A DNA stretch of 64,000 bases from Bacteroidales bacterium (GCA_025355465.1 JANXZO010000048.1:22869-86868); one strand, 5' to 3'. Counted from the first letter of the stretch, positions 44,092 through 53,485 are shown. Notes: a model not told the origin generated them from the letters alone. Program-made: numbers and translations.

Positions 44092-46719
44092 TCAATCACC
44101 CCGATGGTTATTGGGTTTCATGGGAAGCCTGGTCCGTCTGACACCATCAAAAGTATATAAGGCATTGGCCACGGCAGCCGCGGTGGGAACCAGTCCGATC
44201 TCTCCGATTCCCTTAGCTCCGTATGGACCCACAGGATCGGCCTCTTCAATTCCGATCACCACAATCTCCGGAGTTTGTGCGGCTTTTAACACACCACAGT
44301 CGCGGAGGTTGGTACTGATCAAACGACCCTCCTGCATTGGCAGATCCTCAGTAAGCGCATATCCCAACCCCATATGAACCGCCCCTTCAATCTGTCCCTC
44401 AAACAGGATCGGGTTCATAATTTTCCCGGCATCGTGCGCAGCATACACTTTATCGATTTCACCCCGATCGTTCAGAACCACCAGTTGGGCAGCATATCCG
44501 TAGGAGTAGTGGGTGATGATCTTTTCAACTTCGGCCCCGGGTTTGGTGGTCCAGTCACAATAATATTTTCCCGTATAGGTGTTGCCTCCCAGGTGATAAA
44601 GGGCAACCTGCAAAGCCTTTCCGTTCAGGTCCAGGCATCCGGGGGTGTTCTGATCGAGGTCCTCGCGGATGGCCTTTGATGCATCAATGATGGCATTTCC
44701 CAGCAGGGCTGTGGCACGCGAAGAGGTGGTCATGCCGGTCGGGAGTTCCGCATTGGTATCTACAACAACATCGATCAGCGAGGCATCGATCCCCGTCTCC
44801 TGGTGCAGGGTCTGAATCGCCATGTTCTGAACCCCCTGCCCCATTTCGGTCCAGCCATGCTCAATCAGCACCCGCCCGTTCTTTAGAATATTGATCTTTA
44901 CATCACAGAAGTCGGTCATGCCGTTTCCGACACCCGAATTTTTTATCCCGGTGGCGATGCCTGCATATTGTGCCGCATAAAAATGATCCTTCAGGGCGAG
45001 CAGACAGGCTTTGATTCCAACCCCGTGGCCCAGGATCTGCCCCGTGGCAGTCATCTTCCCCTCGTCGAGCGCATTGTCGAAACGGAACTTCCAGCGGTCG
45101 AAATGGCCCTTTTCACAGAGTTCATCAACGCAGCTCTCAAGGGCAAATGCCGCCTGGTTGGCCCCGAAGCCACGCATGGCGCCAGACGGAATGTTGTTTG
45201 TGTATACAGCAAGCGACTCAATGTCGGCATGGGGAACATGGTAACCGCCGCTGGCATGACCGGCCACGCGCTCCATCACCTTGGCTCCCACAGAAGCATA
45301 AGCCCCCGTGTCGCCGATGGCACGCAACTTAAGTCCTGTAAGCATTCCCGCAGCATCGCAGGCCAGCGAAATATCCATTATTACCGGATGGCGCTTCGGG
45401 TGCATGATGATACTCTCTTCACGGGATAAATGCACCTTTACAGGGCGCTTCATGAGCCAGGCAAAAAGCGAGGTATGCCCCTGGACAGTCATGTCCTCAC
45501 GGCCGCCAAACCCGCCCCCGCAGGGAACAAGGGTAACCCTCACCTGATCCTCATTCAGCCCAAGCAGCGAAGCCACCTGCCGCTGGTCAACATAGATCCC
45601 CTGCCCCTGCGAATAGAGATGGATCCCCTCCCCCTCCGGGAGCGCTACAGCTGCCTCGGTTTCAAGAAAGGCATGCTCGATTCGTTGGGTCTCGTATCGT
45701 CCGGAAACGACGAATGCCGACGTGTTAAAAACAGTGTCTATATAATCCCCGCGACGGACCACGCACTTTTCAAGGAGGTTGTCGCGGCCGGGGTGAACCT
45801 CCGCAGCACCTCGCTCCAGTGCCTTTTCAGGATCCGAAACAGGAGGCATAACTTCATATTCCACCCTGATCATGCAGGTTGCCTTACGTGCGGTATCTTC
45901 ATCCCGGGCCACCACGCCGGCCAGCACGTCACCGATATAGCGGGTTACCTCACCCTCCGCGATCATCAATGGCCAGTCGCTGACGATTAACCCCGTAAAC
46001 CGTTCACCGGGAATATCCCTGGCAGTAAAGACCTGCTCAACGCCATCAATTTTCAAAGCTTCTGAAGTATGAATCGCAATCACCCTGGCCCGCGGATGAT
46101 CACTGAACCGGAGAGCACCGTACAGCATCCCTTCAAACTGCAGATCGTTCACAAAATGGCGCTTTCCGATAGCCGTCTCAAACGCCTGGTACTTACTCAA
46201 TGAATCGCCTACCCCTGCTTTATCCGAATGAATAACTTTATCTCCATGTCCCGCATCCTGCATCCTGCATCTTTTGGCCGCCTCCTCAATGGCATCCACG
46301 ATTTTAACATAACCAGTGCACCGGCAAAGATTGAGGTTGATGGCCTTCCTGATCTGATCGCGGGTGGGATCCGGGTTTTCGGTAAAGAGAATCCTGGTTC
46401 GCATAATGAGCCCCGGCGTGCAGAAACCGCACTGAACTGCCCCCTTCTCAACATAAGCCCTGGCTATCACATCACGAACCTCCCCGGGGATTCCCTCCAG
46501 GGTAATGACCTCCGCCTGATCCAGGAATTTCATCTTCTGTGTACACGCGAGCTTTGCCTTGCCGTTGATCTCCACCATGCAGGCTCCGCAGGCACCCTGC
46601 CCCGAACAGCCATCTTTTACCGAGGTGATTCCCTCCCCTTCACGCAGAAAATCCAGCAGTGTCCGGTTTTCATCTCCGGTATATTTGATCGCCCGATGGT
46701 TAAGGTTAAATCTGATCAT
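44092..46719 (-). CDS. xdhD: XdhD-like molybdenum hydroxylase (2Fe-2S and molybdopterin domains fused)
   Basis: An 875-residue protein with the 2Fe-2S domains at residues 1-150 (GCSGQGACGAC with Cys38, 44, 47; QCGFCTPG with Cys97, 100; LCRCTGY with Cys132, 134), then the molybdopterin domains (VPCGGGFGGREDM, AMRGFGANQAAFA, GWTEMGQGVQNM) and the catalytic Glu region AKGIGEIGLVPTA. There is no FAD domain. This is the layout of the enzymes in the YgfK/SsnA gene set annotated as selenium-dependent xanthine dehydrogenase. Electrons would have to leave through a partner such as YgfK. ATG at 46719 is 13 bases after the previous gene. Confidence 0.9.
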   Translation of the reverse strand: MIRFNLNHRAIKYTGDENRTLLDFLREGEGITSVKDGCSGQGACGACMVEINGKAKLACTQKMKFLDQAEVITLEGIPGEVRDVIARAYVEKGAVQCGFCTPGLIMRTRILFTENPDPTRDQIRKAINLNLCRCTGYVKIVDAIEEAAKRCRMQDAGHGDKVIHSDKAGVGDSLSKYQAFETAIGKRHFVNDLQFEGMLYGALRFSDHPRARVIAIHTSEALKIDGVEQVFTARDIPGERFTGLIVSDWPLMIAEGEVTRYIGDVLAGVVARDEDTARKATCMIRVEYEVMPPVSDPEKALERGAAEVHPGRDNLLEKCVVRRGDYIDTVFNTSAFVVSGRYETQRIEHAFLETEAAVALPEGEGIHLYSQGQGIYVDQRQVASLLGLNEDQVRVTLVPCGGGFGGREDMTVQGHTSLFAWLMKRPVKVHLSREESIIMHPKRHPVIMDISLACDAAGMLTGLKLRAIGDTGAYASVGAKVMERVAGHASGGYHVPHADIESLAVYTNNIPSGAMRGFGANQAAFALESCVDELCEKGHFDRWKFRFDNALDEGKMTATGQILGHGVGIKACLLALKDHFYAAQYAGIATGIKNSGVGNGMTDFCDVKINILKNGRVLIEHGWTEMGQGVQNMAIQTLHQETGIDASLIDVVVDTNAELPTGMTTSSRATALLGNAIIDASKAIREDLDQNTPGCLDLNGKALQVALYHLGGNTYTGKYYCDWTTKPGAEVEKIITHYSYGYAAQLVVLNDRGEIDKVYAAHDAGKIMNPILFEGQIEGAVHMGLGYALTEDLPMQEGRLISTNLRDCGVLKAAQTPEIVVIGIEEADPVGPYGAKGIGEIGLVPTAAAVANALYTFDGVRRTRLPMKPNNHRGD

Positions 46720-46732
46720 GAATGAATATTTC

Positions 46733-48019
46733 TTACCTGGATTTATGGGGAATGTCACTGAACAGGAGCTCAAGCGACCGGGTGTCCGGATCGATGGGCC
46801 CTGGCATTATGATGGATGATTGCACCGACTTAAGATCCTTCAGCCCGCTGCCTGTAAGCATCACGACATTTTTAGTACGGGGTTTCATTTTGTTCTCTGC
46901 TGCATACTTCAGCATGCCGGCGTATGCGGCAACAGCTGCAGGTTCGGAGAAGATCCCGGTGCTTTTGGAAAGTGCGACACTGGCGGTAAGAATCTCTGCG
47001 TCACTCACCGTAATCCACTCGCCGGCATACCGGGTGAGGTAATCAACCGACATGTAAAAATTCTGCGGAACATCCACCGAAATCGAGTCTGCTATGGTTT
47101 TCGAGGGGATAGCACTAAAATTTCCCGCCCCGATATTTCTTACAAGATTGTCGCTACCGGCCGACTGCACTGCAACAATGACCGGCATCCGGTCTGTAAT
47201 TCCAAGTTCCATCAAATCCTCGAACCCTTTGTAAACACCGGCAAGGATCACACCGTCACCGGTAGGCACAAAAACCCGGTCGGGCAACTGCTCATCAAGT
47301 TGTGCATAGAGTTCAAATGCCACCGTCTTCTTTCCTTCGATGGTAAAGGGGTTATAACCCGTGTTGCGGTTATAAAAGCCGAACATTTCGGTTGCCTTAA
47401 CGCTCAGGGCGAAGGCCTGGTCGTAGTTGCCCCGCACCGGCACGATCCGCGCACCGTACATCAGGATTTGCGTGAGTTTTGCAAGCGGTGCGGCAGCAGG
47501 AACGAAGATCACTGCCTGTTGTCCCTGTGCGGCACAAATCCCCGCAAGCGAACAGCCGGCATTCCCCGTGGAGGCGGCAATGATAGTATCGATCCCCTGC
47601 TCTTTCGCCCAGGCCGAAACCAGCGCCGAAGCCCGGTCCTTGAATGAGAATGTCGGATTCTGCGAATCATCCTTGAGATACACTTCAAACTCCATCCTTC
47701 CCGCCAATCCGGTCACTCCTTCACTCGTCAACCTGCTCACCTGATACAGCGGCGTATCCCCGATTCTCAACTGTGGCCAGCTGTTCATACCCGCTATCGG
47801 CAAAAGCTGAAGGAAACCTTCCGACTCCAGCCGGCTGAAAAGTGAGGAGGGGGTGGCGCTCTCTCTTATTTTTCCATACGGGTATACGGTCTTCAATACC
47901 CCTCTTGGCGGCTGTCCCGCTACATTGCCTGGGCCGCATGCCGGACAGAGGTACTGCGCTCCGTCCGCTTCATAACCGGCACCGCAATCAATACAGAGAA
48001 AATGAAATTTGTCAGTCAT
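46733..48019 (-). CDS. Threonine-synthase-like PLP enzyme with N-terminal zinc ribbon
   Basis: A 428-residue fold-type II PLP enzyme. Two CxxC pairs (CIDCGAGY and CPACGPG) form an N-terminal zinc ribbon. The PLP lysine is in TFSFKDRASALVSAWAKEQG, the substrate loop in AASTGNAGCSLAG and the phosphate-binding glycines in VFVPTGDGVILAG. It resembles threonine synthase, but its place between YgfK and XdhD genes suggests a lyase for an amino-acid intermediate of purine breakdown. Which substrate is not decided by sequence. Confidence 0.85.
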   Translation of the reverse strand: MTDKFHFLCIDCGAGYEADGAQYLCPACGPGNVAGQPPRGVLKTVYPYGKIRESATPSSLFSRLESEGFLQLLPIAGMNSWPQLRIGDTPLYQVSRLTSEGVTGLAGRMEFEVYLKDDSQNPTFSFKDRASALVSAWAKEQGIDTIIAASTGNAGCSLAGICAAQGQQAVIFVPAAAPLAKLTQILMYGARIVPVRGNYDQAFALSVKATEMFGFYNRNTGYNPFTIEGKKTVAFELYAQLDEQLPDRVFVPTGDGVILAGVYKGFEDLMELGITDRMPVIVAVQSAGSDNLVRNIGAGNFSAIPSKTIADSISVDVPQNFYMSVDYLTRYAGEWITVSDAEILTASVALSKSTGIFSEPAAVAAYAGMLKYAAENKMKPRTKNVVMLTGSGLKDLKSVQSSIIMPGPIDPDTRSLELLFSDIPHKSR

Positions 48020-48049
48020 GATGATCTATTTCCCGGGTGGTTCAACAGG

Positions 48050-49522
48050 CTACTTCAATAACCCGGTGCGTTCATTGAATTCATTGATTAGCTGATCCCA
48101 GATAACAGGCTGACTGAAAATCGTGGGCCATATTGTATGGTCGTCCCACAACTGCCTGAGGTCTTCAACATCTTTGGCCTGCTGCTCTACCCAGGTAAAA
48201 TATTTCAGGTTGTGGATCTCTTTCTGATCATTGTAAGTGAGCTCCTTCATGCAGTCTGTTGTGGTTCCCAACATGCATTTCTCAAAGTCCTTCACAGCCT
48301 GAACCGTTGAGTAGGCGCCACGTTCCGCTGTGAGCTCCTCCAGCCGCGAACCGTACATCTCCGCCGAATCGGTGGCAATGGTCATGACCACATCATCGCC
48401 ATCCATGTCGAAATGCTTTGCCGTTTTGATGGCCGAAAGGATGTTGGCAATACCGGAAATGCCTATCATTCCAAGTTGCGCGATGAGCTCCTTTTCAACC
48501 CCGCACGATGCCAGGTATTCCCTCCCCTCCTTTTCATTGAAGAGACGGAAAAGCCGCATGCAGTATTCGTCGTCGATGGCAGTGACCACATTGGTGTTTT
48601 TCACATTGTGCACCCAGGGAACATGTTTGTCGCCGATGCCCTCAATGCGGTGACCGCCAAACCCGTTGCGAAGCAGGGTGGGACATTGCAGCGCTTCTGA
48701 GGCGACAACTTTCAGATGGGGAAACTTCGTACGCAGGTAATCCCCGGCGGCAATGGTTCCGGCCGATCCGGTGGCGGAGACATAGCCCGACAGGCGGGAA
48801 CTCTTCCCGGCAACAAGCCGGTACACCTCTTCCAGCGCATGGCCTGTCACCTCGTAATGCCAGCATGAATTTCCGAACTCGTCGAACTGGTTAAATATCA
48901 TGCAATCCTTACGGGTTCTGCGAATCTCCCAGCACTTGTCATAAATCTCTTTTACGTTTGATTCACAGCCGGGTGTGGCGATTACCTCCGCTCCGATCTC
49001 CTTCAGCCATTCAAACCTTTCACGGCTCATCTCCTCGGGGAGGATGGCCACCGCTGTAACACCCATCAGGTAGGAATCAAAAGCCCCGCCCCGACAGTAG
49101 TTCCCGGTAGATGGCCATACGGCCTTGTGATAGGTCGGATCGAACTGCCCGGTGATGATGCGCGGTGCAAGGCATCCGTAAGCTGCACCTACCTTGTGTG
49201 CCCCGGTCGGAAACCATTTCCCCAGCATCACTACGATGCGGGTATCTATTCCGGTCAGCGATTTGGGCAGTTCCAGAAAGTTCGGATGGCCGTACAGCCC
49301 ACCCGATTTTTTAGGTTCGTTCTTCCACGTAATGCGGAAAAGGTTGAGGGGATGCAAATCCCACAAGCCAATTCCCTTCAACTTCTCGCTGATCTTATCC
49401 GGCACCAGCTCCGGGTTCTGCATCTGGGCAAATGTCGGGAGAACAACCCCCTTCTCACGGAAACGTTCCACTGCCTTTTGCAGCACTGTCTGGTCAACAA
49501 TCTTATCTGTAATCGGAATCAT
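48050..49522 (-). CDS. Fold-type II PLP enzyme, TrpB/cysteine-synthase-like
   Basis: A 490-residue PLP enzyme. The putative PLP lysine is in KWFPTGAHKVGAAYG (compare the TGAHK motif of tryptophan synthase beta); substrate loop WPSTGNYCRGGAFDS; glycine loop SATGSAGTIAAGDYL. It is of the type often labelled 'PLP-dependent protein subunit beta' in anaerobes with purine-degradation genes. It lies 14 bases downstream of ygfK and 30 upstream of the threonine-synthase-like gene, so the two PLP enzymes are probably made together and may form a complex or act in sequence. Confidence 0.82.
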   Translation of the reverse strand: MIPITDKIVDQTVLQKAVERFREKGVVLPTFAQMQNPELVPDKISEKLKGIGLWDLHPLNLFRITWKNEPKKSGGLYGHPNFLELPKSLTGIDTRIVVMLGKWFPTGAHKVGAAYGCLAPRIITGQFDPTYHKAVWPSTGNYCRGGAFDSYLMGVTAVAILPEEMSRERFEWLKEIGAEVIATPGCESNVKEIYDKCWEIRRTRKDCMIFNQFDEFGNSCWHYEVTGHALEEVYRLVAGKSSRLSGYVSATGSAGTIAAGDYLRTKFPHLKVVASEALQCPTLLRNGFGGHRIEGIGDKHVPWVHNVKNTNVVTAIDDEYCMRLFRLFNEKEGREYLASCGVEKELIAQLGMIGISGIANILSAIKTAKHFDMDGDDVVMTIATDSAEMYGSRLEELTAERGAYSTVQAVKDFEKCMLGTTTDCMKELTYNDQKEIHNLKYFTWVEQQAKDVEDLRQLWDDHTIWPTIFSQPVIWDQLINEFNERTGLLK

Positions 49523-49536
49523 TATCTTGTCAGTTA

Positions 49537-52500
49537 TTAATTGTTAATTCTCAGTTGCATCGCCCCCTCCATAATAACCCGCATCTCCGCAGCAAAGGTA
49601 AAGCGAAACTCCTTTACACACGGGGTTTTAAAGGCGACCTCACGGAGCCTGAATGTTTCGGGATCCAGTACAGCCCTTACCTGCGCTGTTTCATAAATAT
49701 ATTGTCCGCCCTCCATCTCAAGGGTTTTGATAACCCCTTTCGCCTTGCAGATAAGTATGGTTTTCCCGGCAAGAACGCTGAGGTAATAACCCTCTTCCTC
49801 GCGGTTGAAGGATTCGATCGACAGGCAGAGGCCTGGCTTGTCGGCAAAGGGCCTGCCGCTGCCCGGACAGAAGGTGGTACAATTTCCGCATTCGTTACAG
49901 AGGTCGCGGATGTTGAGCACCTGGAATTTCTGTTCCACGCTGAAATCCTGGTCTTCCTCAAATCCTAAAGATCCATCCTCCCTCCTCATGGCTTTCTGCA
50001 GTTGGAACGACTTCGGTTCTGTCTGATAGGAAAAGTTAGCCAGGTTAGGACAAACCGTAACACAAATATTGCAGATCTCATCGCAGTAAAGACATCGGGA
50101 GGCCTCCTCTTTGGCCTCATCAGGCGAGTAGGAAGCCATCACCAGGTTGAAATTCTTCCGGTCATCCAGGGCCGTTTCCCGGGGCTTGTGACCATACTTC
50201 CGGATCGATTTGCGGCGCATCAGTTCAGCCTCACCAATCGACTTCACGACTTTTATGGATGGTGTCAGGGGCGGACAGCCCAGATCCGACAGCATCTCCG
50301 CTGCTGCTTTACGGCCATCGCCAATGGCGTTGATTGCCGTTGAGGCGCCACGCATGGCATCACCGCCTGTATAGACCTTTTCAATCCTGGTTTTATAACT
50401 GCCCGGATCGGTATTCATCTCCTCACGGGAGATAAAGTCAAATCCCAACACCTGTCCGATGGCAGGAATGACAGTATCGAAGGCTATTTCAAATTCAGAA
50501 TTTTCCACCTTCACCGGTGCAGGGCGGCCATCGGAACCTTTACCTGTCAGTGTGTTTCTCGAGAAGAGAACTGAGGTTACCCTTCCCCCGTTTGATAAAA
50601 TTCGCTCCGGATTTACCAATTCAATGATCGCAATACCCTCTTTGCAAATGGCATCGATTTCTCCCCTGTCGGCCGGCATTTCATGTATGGTACGACGGTA
50701 AGCGACAGTCACCTTTCCCTCCTCGCCGACAAGGCGGAAAGCAGTACGGGCGGCATCCATGGCGGTATTGCCGCCGCCGATAATCAGTACATTCATCCCG
50801 ATCCCGCAGGCAGGGTTCTCTTTAACCCTGAATAAAAATTCCAGCGGATCGAGAACCCCTTCCGAATCAACCCCCTCAATTTTCAGGGGCATCGATTTTT
50901 GTGCTCCGGCAGCCAGGAAAACCACATCGTGCTCATCCTTTATCGCTCCGAAATTGTCACCGGTAACCGCGAAATTATCGCGGAGCTTTACGCCGGAATC
51001 CAGGATCCTGCTTATGTCGCGTTCGATGGCCTCACCCGTAAGACGGAACGAGGGGATGGCTGCGGAAACCATGCCGCCGGTTACAGGTCTCGCTTCGTAA
51101 ACATCCACTGTAAGCCCGGCCTTGTTAAGAAACCATGCACAGGATAACCCCGCCGGACCCGCACCAACAATGGCAGCCCTTGGAATTCTCCCCTCCCCAC
51201 CCAGGGGAGGGGCCGGGGGTGGGGTACCAAAACATCCGGCCGGAGGTGAGGTATTTGCAACAAACCGCTTCACCTCCCTGATGTGCAGCGCTTCATCATA
51301 GTTGATACGGGTGCACTTCAGCTGGCAAAGATGATCGCACACCATACCTGTTACCGAAGGGAATGGATTGGTATTAAAGATTGTCTCAAAAGCTGCATCT
51401 GGCCGGCCATTGGCGGTTTGGTACAGGTATTCCGGAATATCCTGGTTCGTGGGACAGGTATCGGTACAGGGGGCATGAATGCAGTCGAAAAAGCCGAGGG
51501 GACGGCTTGTCTTGATGCCTGAACCGGTCAGTAAATTCTTATGATAGGCAACATTATCCGCCACTATGTCTGCATAATTTTCCAGGTACTGCTTTGCAGA
51601 TGGAGGGTCAGGGTGGTAATTTTTTTCAGCAGCCTTCTGTCTCAGGATGTCAATATACTGCCACAACCGCCCGTATCCACCGGGTTTCAACAAATCGCTG
51701 CAAACGGTCACAGGTTTTAATCCGCACTGCAGCACCTCTGCTATATTGAAGCAATCAACCCCGGCCGAAAACGAAATGTCCGGCTTCTCTCCCAGGTCGG
51801 CCCTGAGTTTTGCAGCCAGCCGGATGCTGATAGGATGAAGCGCTCGTCCGCTCATGTACATCATGGTCTCCCTCTTCCCGAAAACATCACGGTGGTTGTG
51901 ACTCTCCAAGGTGTTGGTCAGCTTGATCGCAAAATGAAGCCCCTGGCTTGCAGAAGCCTCAGAAAGTCTCCTGATAAGGTTCAGGGCATCGGGATATTTC
52001 AGGTCGTGCTCGAATGCGAGGTCGGGAACTACAGTGTCAAAGCCAAGCTTATCGTTAAGCAAAGTCCGAAGTTCATCAGGTCCGAGCAAGGTTGGATTGA
52101 GCTTGATGGTCGTGTGCAACCTCTTCTCCTGAATGAGGTAAAGTCCGATCTTTTCAATCTCTTCCGGCGGACAACCGTGCATTGTGCTGAGGGTGATATT
52201 GTTCGAAATGCAGGAGGGAATATCAATATCCTTTATGGCAGGATAATAGAAACCGAGCTCCTCCTTTGCAGCAACAAGTTCAGCTGAACAATCCGCCATC
52301 TTTGAAAAAAACCACTGGATGTTCTCCTTCAGGATACCCTCCATATTGTAACCGACACTCATGTTGAAGAGGGTTCCCGGAGTGCCGGCAAACTTAAGCT
52401 CCCTGTGAAGGATGTGAATCATGATCCACGCGTGGAGGTATTCCCGGAATGATTCATGAAGCTTCAGCTCTTGCGACCATTCACAATTATACCCTTCATC

Positions 52501-52806
52501 CTCCATGTCAATACAGGGTTTTGAAACCTCCAGCTCATCGAGGGTTTGCACGGTCTTGAGCTCTATATAGCGGGCGCCGCAAAGCCAGGCTGCTACAATG
52601 TTCTGCGCAAGTTGTGTGTGCGGACCGGCAGCTACCCCGATGGGTGTCGACAGAATTTGCCCATACCGCTCCATGCAGAAGGGGTCACGATTGTCCGGCC
52701 TGAAAAAAAGCGATGACGGGATACCCATGAATTTGCCGGTCCTGACGCCCGACAGGGTCAGTTGCAGAAGATGGGAAAGCGGAAGTGGAGAGAAGCCCTT
52801 AGACAA
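49537..52806 (-). CDS. ygfK: YgfK-type iron-sulfur flavoprotein oxidoreductase
   Basis: A 1089-residue protein. Residues ~1-420 form a dihydroorotate-dehydrogenase-like FMN barrel (TPIGVAAGPHTQLAQNIVAA). Next is a GltD-like segment with Fe-S cysteines (CIHAPCTDTCPTNQDIPEYL; CDHLCQLKCTR), an FAD/NADPH two-dinucleotide-binding unit (IVGAGPAGLSCAWFL; IIGGGNTAMDAARTA) and a C-terminal ferredoxin part (CLYCDEICNICVTVCPN; CNECGNCTTFCPGSGRPF). YgfK is essential to purine degradation in this gene set and probably shuttles electrons. Start is TTG at 52806; an in-frame stop lies three codons upstream. It carries a repeat insertion near residue 540. Confidence 0.92.
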   Translation of the reverse strand: MSKGFSPLPLSHLLQLTLSGVRTGKFMGIPSSLFFRPDNRDPFCMERYGQILSTPIGVAAGPHTQLAQNIVAAWLCGARYIELKTVQTLDELEVSKPCIDMEDEGYNCEWSQELKLHESFREYLHAWIMIHILHRELKFAGTPGTLFNMSVGYNMEGILKENIQWFFSKMADCSAELVAAKEELGFYYPAIKDIDIPSCISNNITLSTMHGCPPEEIEKIGLYLIQEKRLHTTIKLNPTLLGPDELRTLLNDKLGFDTVVPDLAFEHDLKYPDALNLIRRLSEASASQGLHFAIKLTNTLESHNHRDVFGKRETMMYMSGRALHPISIRLAAKLRADLGEKPDISFSAGVDCFNIAEVLQCGLKPVTVCSDLLKPGGYGRLWQYIDILRQKAAEKNYHPDPPSAKQYLENYADIVADNVAYHKNLLTGSGIKTSRPLGFFDCIHAPCTDTCPTNQDIPEYLYQTANGRPDAAFETIFNTNPFPSVTGMVCDHLCQLKCTRINYDEALHIREVKRFVANTSPPAGCFGTPPPAPPLGGEGRIPRAAIVGAGPAGLSCAWFLNKAGLTVDVYEARPVTGGMVSAAIPSFRLTGEAIERDISRILDSGVKLRDNFAVTGDNFGAIKDEHDVVFLAAGAQKSMPLKIEGVDSEGVLDPLEFLFRVKENPACGIGMNVLIIGGGNTAMDAARTAFRLVGEEGKVTVAYRRTIHEMPADRGEIDAICKEGIAIIELVNPERILSNGGRVTSVLFSRNTLTGKGSDGRPAPVKVENSEFEIAFDTVIPAIGQVLGFDFISREEMNTDPGSYKTRIEKVYTGGDAMRGASTAINAIGDGRKAAAEMLSDLGCPPLTPSIKVVKSIGEAELMRRKSIRKYGHKPRETALDDRKNFNLVMASYSPDEAKEEASRCLYCDEICNICVTVCPNLANFSYQTEPKSFQLQKAMRREDGSLGFEEDQDFSVEQKFQVLNIRDLCNECGNCTTFCPGSGRPFADKPGLCLSIESFNREEEGYYLSVLAGKTILICKAKGVIKTLEMEGGQYIYETAQVRAVLDPETFRLREVAFKTPCVKEFRFTFAAEMRVIMEGAMQLRINN
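51188..51233. repeat. REP-like GC-rich palindrome inside ygfK
   Basis: A 9-base-pair palindrome (CCCCTCCCC / GGGGAGGGG, loop ACCCA) plus a GC-rich flank sharing the core ACCCCCGGCCCCT with the intergenic element at 25185-25239. In ygfK it is read in frame as TPPPAPPLGGEGR, a linker between the Fe-S segment and the FAD-binding domain. Confidence 0.8.
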
Positions 52807-52840
52807 TGCACGCTACTTTTAATAAGCAGGTAAGTAACAC

Positions 52841-53485
52841 CTACTTGGAAGTCCCCTGAAATTTCAGCAGGTTGTTTTTCTGCCAGTCAGCATAAACCTG
52901 CTGTGCAATTGAATTCGCAGCCTGATCAACATAATTCGGATCGGTAACCGTGACATCGGCAGTCCACACAGCCCCTTCGGCTTGCTTAACATAAAGACTG
53001 GCCTTGAGGTTTACCACCGATGTGGTGGTCCAGTAGCCCCCTGTAGCCACGCCACCACCATAGTAACCGCCACCCCAGTAGCCGCCACCCCAGTAACCTC
53101 CGCCCCAGCCACCACCATAATAGGTAGGGGGTATATAATTTTGCGTTTTATCGGTTCCCTTATAGTTGAAAACCAGAACTCCGTCGGCACCCACACTGTC
53201 GACAAGCCTTTTTACTTCATCGATCGGATACTTTACGGAAGGATTCAGGAAATCAAGCGATCCGAGTGCCTTCAGCCCCTGTGTTGCAAAATAAGCAACC
53301 ATCGACTGCTCAAAGGGCTTTGTATATTCAAGTTTATCGAACAAAGGCATCACGACTACCTTCGAAATCTGGGATGTGTTCTTGGGGTTCGTCCAACTGG
53401 TGAGTGTTACCGGCGAACTGCAGGAGGCGATGAAAAAGATTGCCAGGAGAAAAAATAACGCGGGGAGAAGGTTACGCTTTTTCAT
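52841..53485 (-). CDS. DUF4136-like lipoprotein with Gly/Tyr/Trp-rich repeat
   Basis: A 214-residue lipoprotein. Lipobox IASC after a hydrophobic stretch (LLPALFFLLAIFFIASC), then VTLTSWTNPKNTSQISKVVV as in DUF4136-like outer-membrane lipoproteins. In the middle (about residues 123-150) is a run of GGGYWGGGY-type repeats rich in glycine, tyrosine and tryptophan, which interrupts the otherwise conserved domain; the C-terminus is helical (AANSIAQQVYADWQ). Function is unknown. It is downstream of ygfK's start and divergent from the next gene, so likely separate from the purine genes. Confidence 0.75.
   Translation of the reverse strand: MKKRNLLPALFFLLAIFFIASCSSPVTLTSWTNPKNTSQISKVVVMPLFDKLEYTKPFEQSMVAYFATQGLKALGSLDFLNPSVKYPIDEVKRLVDSVGADGVLVFNYKGTDKTQNYIPPTYYGGGWGGGYWGGGYWGGGYYGGGVATGGYWTTTSVVNLKASLYVKQAEGAVWTADVTVTDPNYVDQAANSIAQQVYADWQKNNLLKFQGTSK

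Noticed and set aside
34880-46719. Selenocysteine codons in the molybdenum hydroxylase genes
   Set aside because: No in-frame TGA was found in xdhB or the XdhD-like gene; any selenium use would be as a labile cofactor.
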